In this document: positions 62,714-64,000 of the stretch, in pieces | Numbering within the stretch: position 1 is the stretch's first letter | Layout of the letters: every line of letters begins with the position of its first letter | Source of the DNA: JBGPQJ01 sp963829485 | GTDB taxonomy: Bacteria > Chloroflexota > Anaerolineae > Anaerolineales > Villigracilaceae | Length of the DNA stretch: 64,000 nt | Direction: 5' to 3' | NCBI GenBank assembly: GCA_963829485.1 | Contig: CAWHIK010000004.1 | Coordinates: 62,001 to 126,000, forward strand | Translations under genes and position numbers: made by a program | The notes under the pieces: generated by a model | The model's input: the letters and a program-made list of their open reading frames with translations, nothing else | What the model was told of the DNA's origin: nothing | Database searches by the model: none

Positions 62714-64000
62714 ATGAAATTCATCCTCGATAAGATACGCGCTTTCCATAAATATCAGGATTTCCTAAAAGCCGTCCATTCCAATACGCGGATGACCGGG
62801 TTGGGTCTACCAAGGGCGGCGCGATTGCCCCTGGTTGGTTCCCTGCAGCTCGATCTGAACCGGCCGATTGTTCTGATCACCGACAGATCAGACCACGCCA
62901 TATCATTGTTTGACGAACTGGCGTTTTGGGCGCCCGATTCCCCGCGATTATTATTTTCCGAACCCAATCCACTTTTTTACGAAGAAGCGGCGTGGGGCAG
63001 TTCCATTCGACGCGACCGTTTGTTGACTCTGGCAGCCCTCGCGCAGTATCACCTTCCCTTCGGCGAAAAACCGATCTCCCCTCCGATCATTGTTGCCAGC
63101 GCTCGTGCGGTGATGACCCTTACTCTTCCGCGGAGAGATTTCCTGAAAGCCTGCAAGCGCTTATCCGTGGGACAGGAGCTGAAGCCGGAAATCCTTCTTC
63201 GTCAATGGATCAGCTTCGGTTACCAGGTAGTGGACACCGTAGTCGAAGCTGGGCAGGTATCGCGGCGGGGGGGAATCCTGGATATCTGGGTGCCTACAGA
63301 GATTTACCCCTCCCGGTTGGATTTCTTTGGTGATGAGCTTGAGACAATTAGGCAGTTTGACCCTGCCACCCAGAGGACGCTATCCAGGCAGGATACCCTG
63401 TTGATAGTTCCAGCTCGAGAATTCATTCTTCCCGATTCCCTGCTGGAGGAAAAACTTCAACCTGAAGGTAAGGAATTATCAGAATTCCTCATTCCGGTTA
63501 TTTACAAAAACCCTGCCAATCTTTTGGATTATCTTCCTCAACATTCACTGGTGCTGGTGGATGACCTCGGTATGATCGAGAGCATGGTTAATGAGGTGGA
63601 GGAACAAGCGGTCAGCTTCAAGCAGGAGTGCATTGAAGAAGATACTCTGCCTGCCGATTTCCCGGTCCCCTACGTGACCTGGTCTGAGCTGGTCGATAAC
63701 ATTCAGAACAATCCCTGGTATGAGTTGGGGCACTCCACCGAAACAGACGACGCTGCCGGCGAAACACTGGCAGCCTTATTCGGGCATTGCCAGCGCTTTG
63801 GAGGACATCTTAAGCCTTTCATCGAGAAGATAAATGAAATCGTCAAAGCCGGTGAGACGATCCTTATTGTCTCTCGGCAGTCAGAGCGCTTGCGGGAGTT
63901 ATGGGCGGAATCGGTTTTTTATCAAGAGAGCGCAGAAAACCTTCTTTTTATTGAGGCAAGTCTCTCTGAGGGATTCATTCTTAATGACCTGCATGTCATA
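62714..64000 (+). CDS. mfd: Transcription-repair coupling factor Mfd, N-terminal part (runs off window)
   Basis: An open frame runs from ATG 62714 to the window end without a stop, 429 codons. It matches the N-terminal UvrB-homology modules of Mfd: LPLVGSLQLDLNRPIVLITD, then the domain 2 signature FGYQVVDTVVEAGQVSRRGG, ILDIWVPTEIYPSRLDFFGD and ELETIRQFDPATQRT. Mfd removes RNA polymerase stalled at DNA damage and recruits UvrA. The helicase and RNA-polymerase-binding modules lie beyond the window. The pth-mfd neighbourhood is common in bacteria, supporting both calls. Confidence 0.92.
   Translation, partial: MKFILDKIRAFHKYQDFLKAVHSNTRMTGLGLPRAARLPLVGSLQLDLNRPIVLITDRSDHAISLFDELAFWAPDSPRLLFSEPNPLFYEEAAWGSSIRRDRLLTLAALAQYHLPFGEKPISPPIIVASARAVMTLTLPRRDFLKACKRLSVGQELKPEILLRQWISFGYQVVDTVVEAGQVSRRGGILDIWVPTEIYPSRLDFFGDELETIRQFDPATQRTLSRQDTLLIVPAREFILPDSLLEEKLQPEGKELSEFLIPVIYKNPANLLDYLPQHSLVLVDDLGMIESMVNEVEEQAVSFKQECIEEDTLPADFPVPYVTWSELVDNIQNNPWYELGHSTETDDAAGETLAALFGHCQRFGGHLKPFIEKINEIVKAGETILIVSRQSERLRELWAESVFYQESAENLLFIEASLSEGFILNDLHVI

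Overview
The window looks like a chromosomal contig from an anaerobic bacterium of the Chloroflexota, most likely class Anaerolineae. This is an inference from gene content: a DUF3662/FHA protein and a membrane FHA protein beside an FtsW/RodA homologue, several secreted proteins with Thr-Pro-rich linkers, a tungsten-type aldehyde:ferredoxin oxidoreductase, pyruvate phosphate dikinase and an LC7/roadblock protein. Housekeeping genes (eno, pyrG, pth, mfd, tRNA-Thr) show it is chromosomal. The only mobile element is one intact IS3-family insertion sequence.

Layout. 1-2.7 kb (minus strand): fhaA-like, fhaB-like, mtnP and the start of an FtsW/RodA gene. 2.9-3.3 kb: relic of a 2-hydroxyacid dehydrogenase. 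3.3-8.5 kb: zinc-ribbon protein, secreted SH3 protein, the IS element (sitting inside a terminator hairpin), a HesB/IscA protein, an AI-2E-type permease and an S1-domain protein. 8.6-23.4 kb (plus strand): a large amine/omega-amino-acid catabolic island with two Lrp regulators, four class III aminotransferases, methylmalonate-semialdehyde dehydrogenase, a sodium symporter, a saccharopine-dehydrogenase-like enzyme, an APC permease and aldehyde:ferredoxin oxidoreductase. 23.4-35.9 kb: tRNA-Thr, a GT4 glycosyltransferase, an NYN-LOTUS protein, a two-component system, ppdK, an SDR/DUF2867 protein, a nitroreductase, a histone-deacetylase-like (acetylpolyamine) hydrolase, a lipoprotein, a PIG-L deacetylase and a VOC protein. 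36-40 kb (minus): an iron operon with a damaged dtxR, a membrane-anchored DtxR-FeoA regulator and a naturally split FeoB. 40-44 kb: DinB, pirin, deoxynucleoside kinase and an SRPBCC-PDZ-DinB fusion. 44-56.8 kb: a galactan/alpha-glucan utilisation locus (binding protein, two permeases, GH53, two GH13 on minus; GH2 and a LacI regulator on plus). 56.8-64 kb: eno, plsC, pyrG, roadblock protein, secreted protein, pth and the start of mfd.

How the genes work together. The amine island can move amino groups from polyamines or omega-amino acids, oxidise the resulting semialdehydes to acyl-CoA (MMSDH) or to acids with ferredoxin reduction (AOR), and import substrate through two permeases, probably under Lrp control. 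The iron operon is preceded by a 20-bp DtxR-type palindrome. The galactan locus has a good sigma70-type promoter with a LacI-like operator just downstream of it.

Caution on sequence quality. Many genes carry single-base frameshifts, densely between 44.6 and 56.6 kb and sparsely elsewhere. Reading frames resume at once with conserved protein on both sides, and the normally essential pyrG has one too. Most of these lesions are therefore probably sequencing or assembly errors rather than gene decay; exceptions are discussed in the findings. Coordinates of broken genes are reconstructed outer limits.
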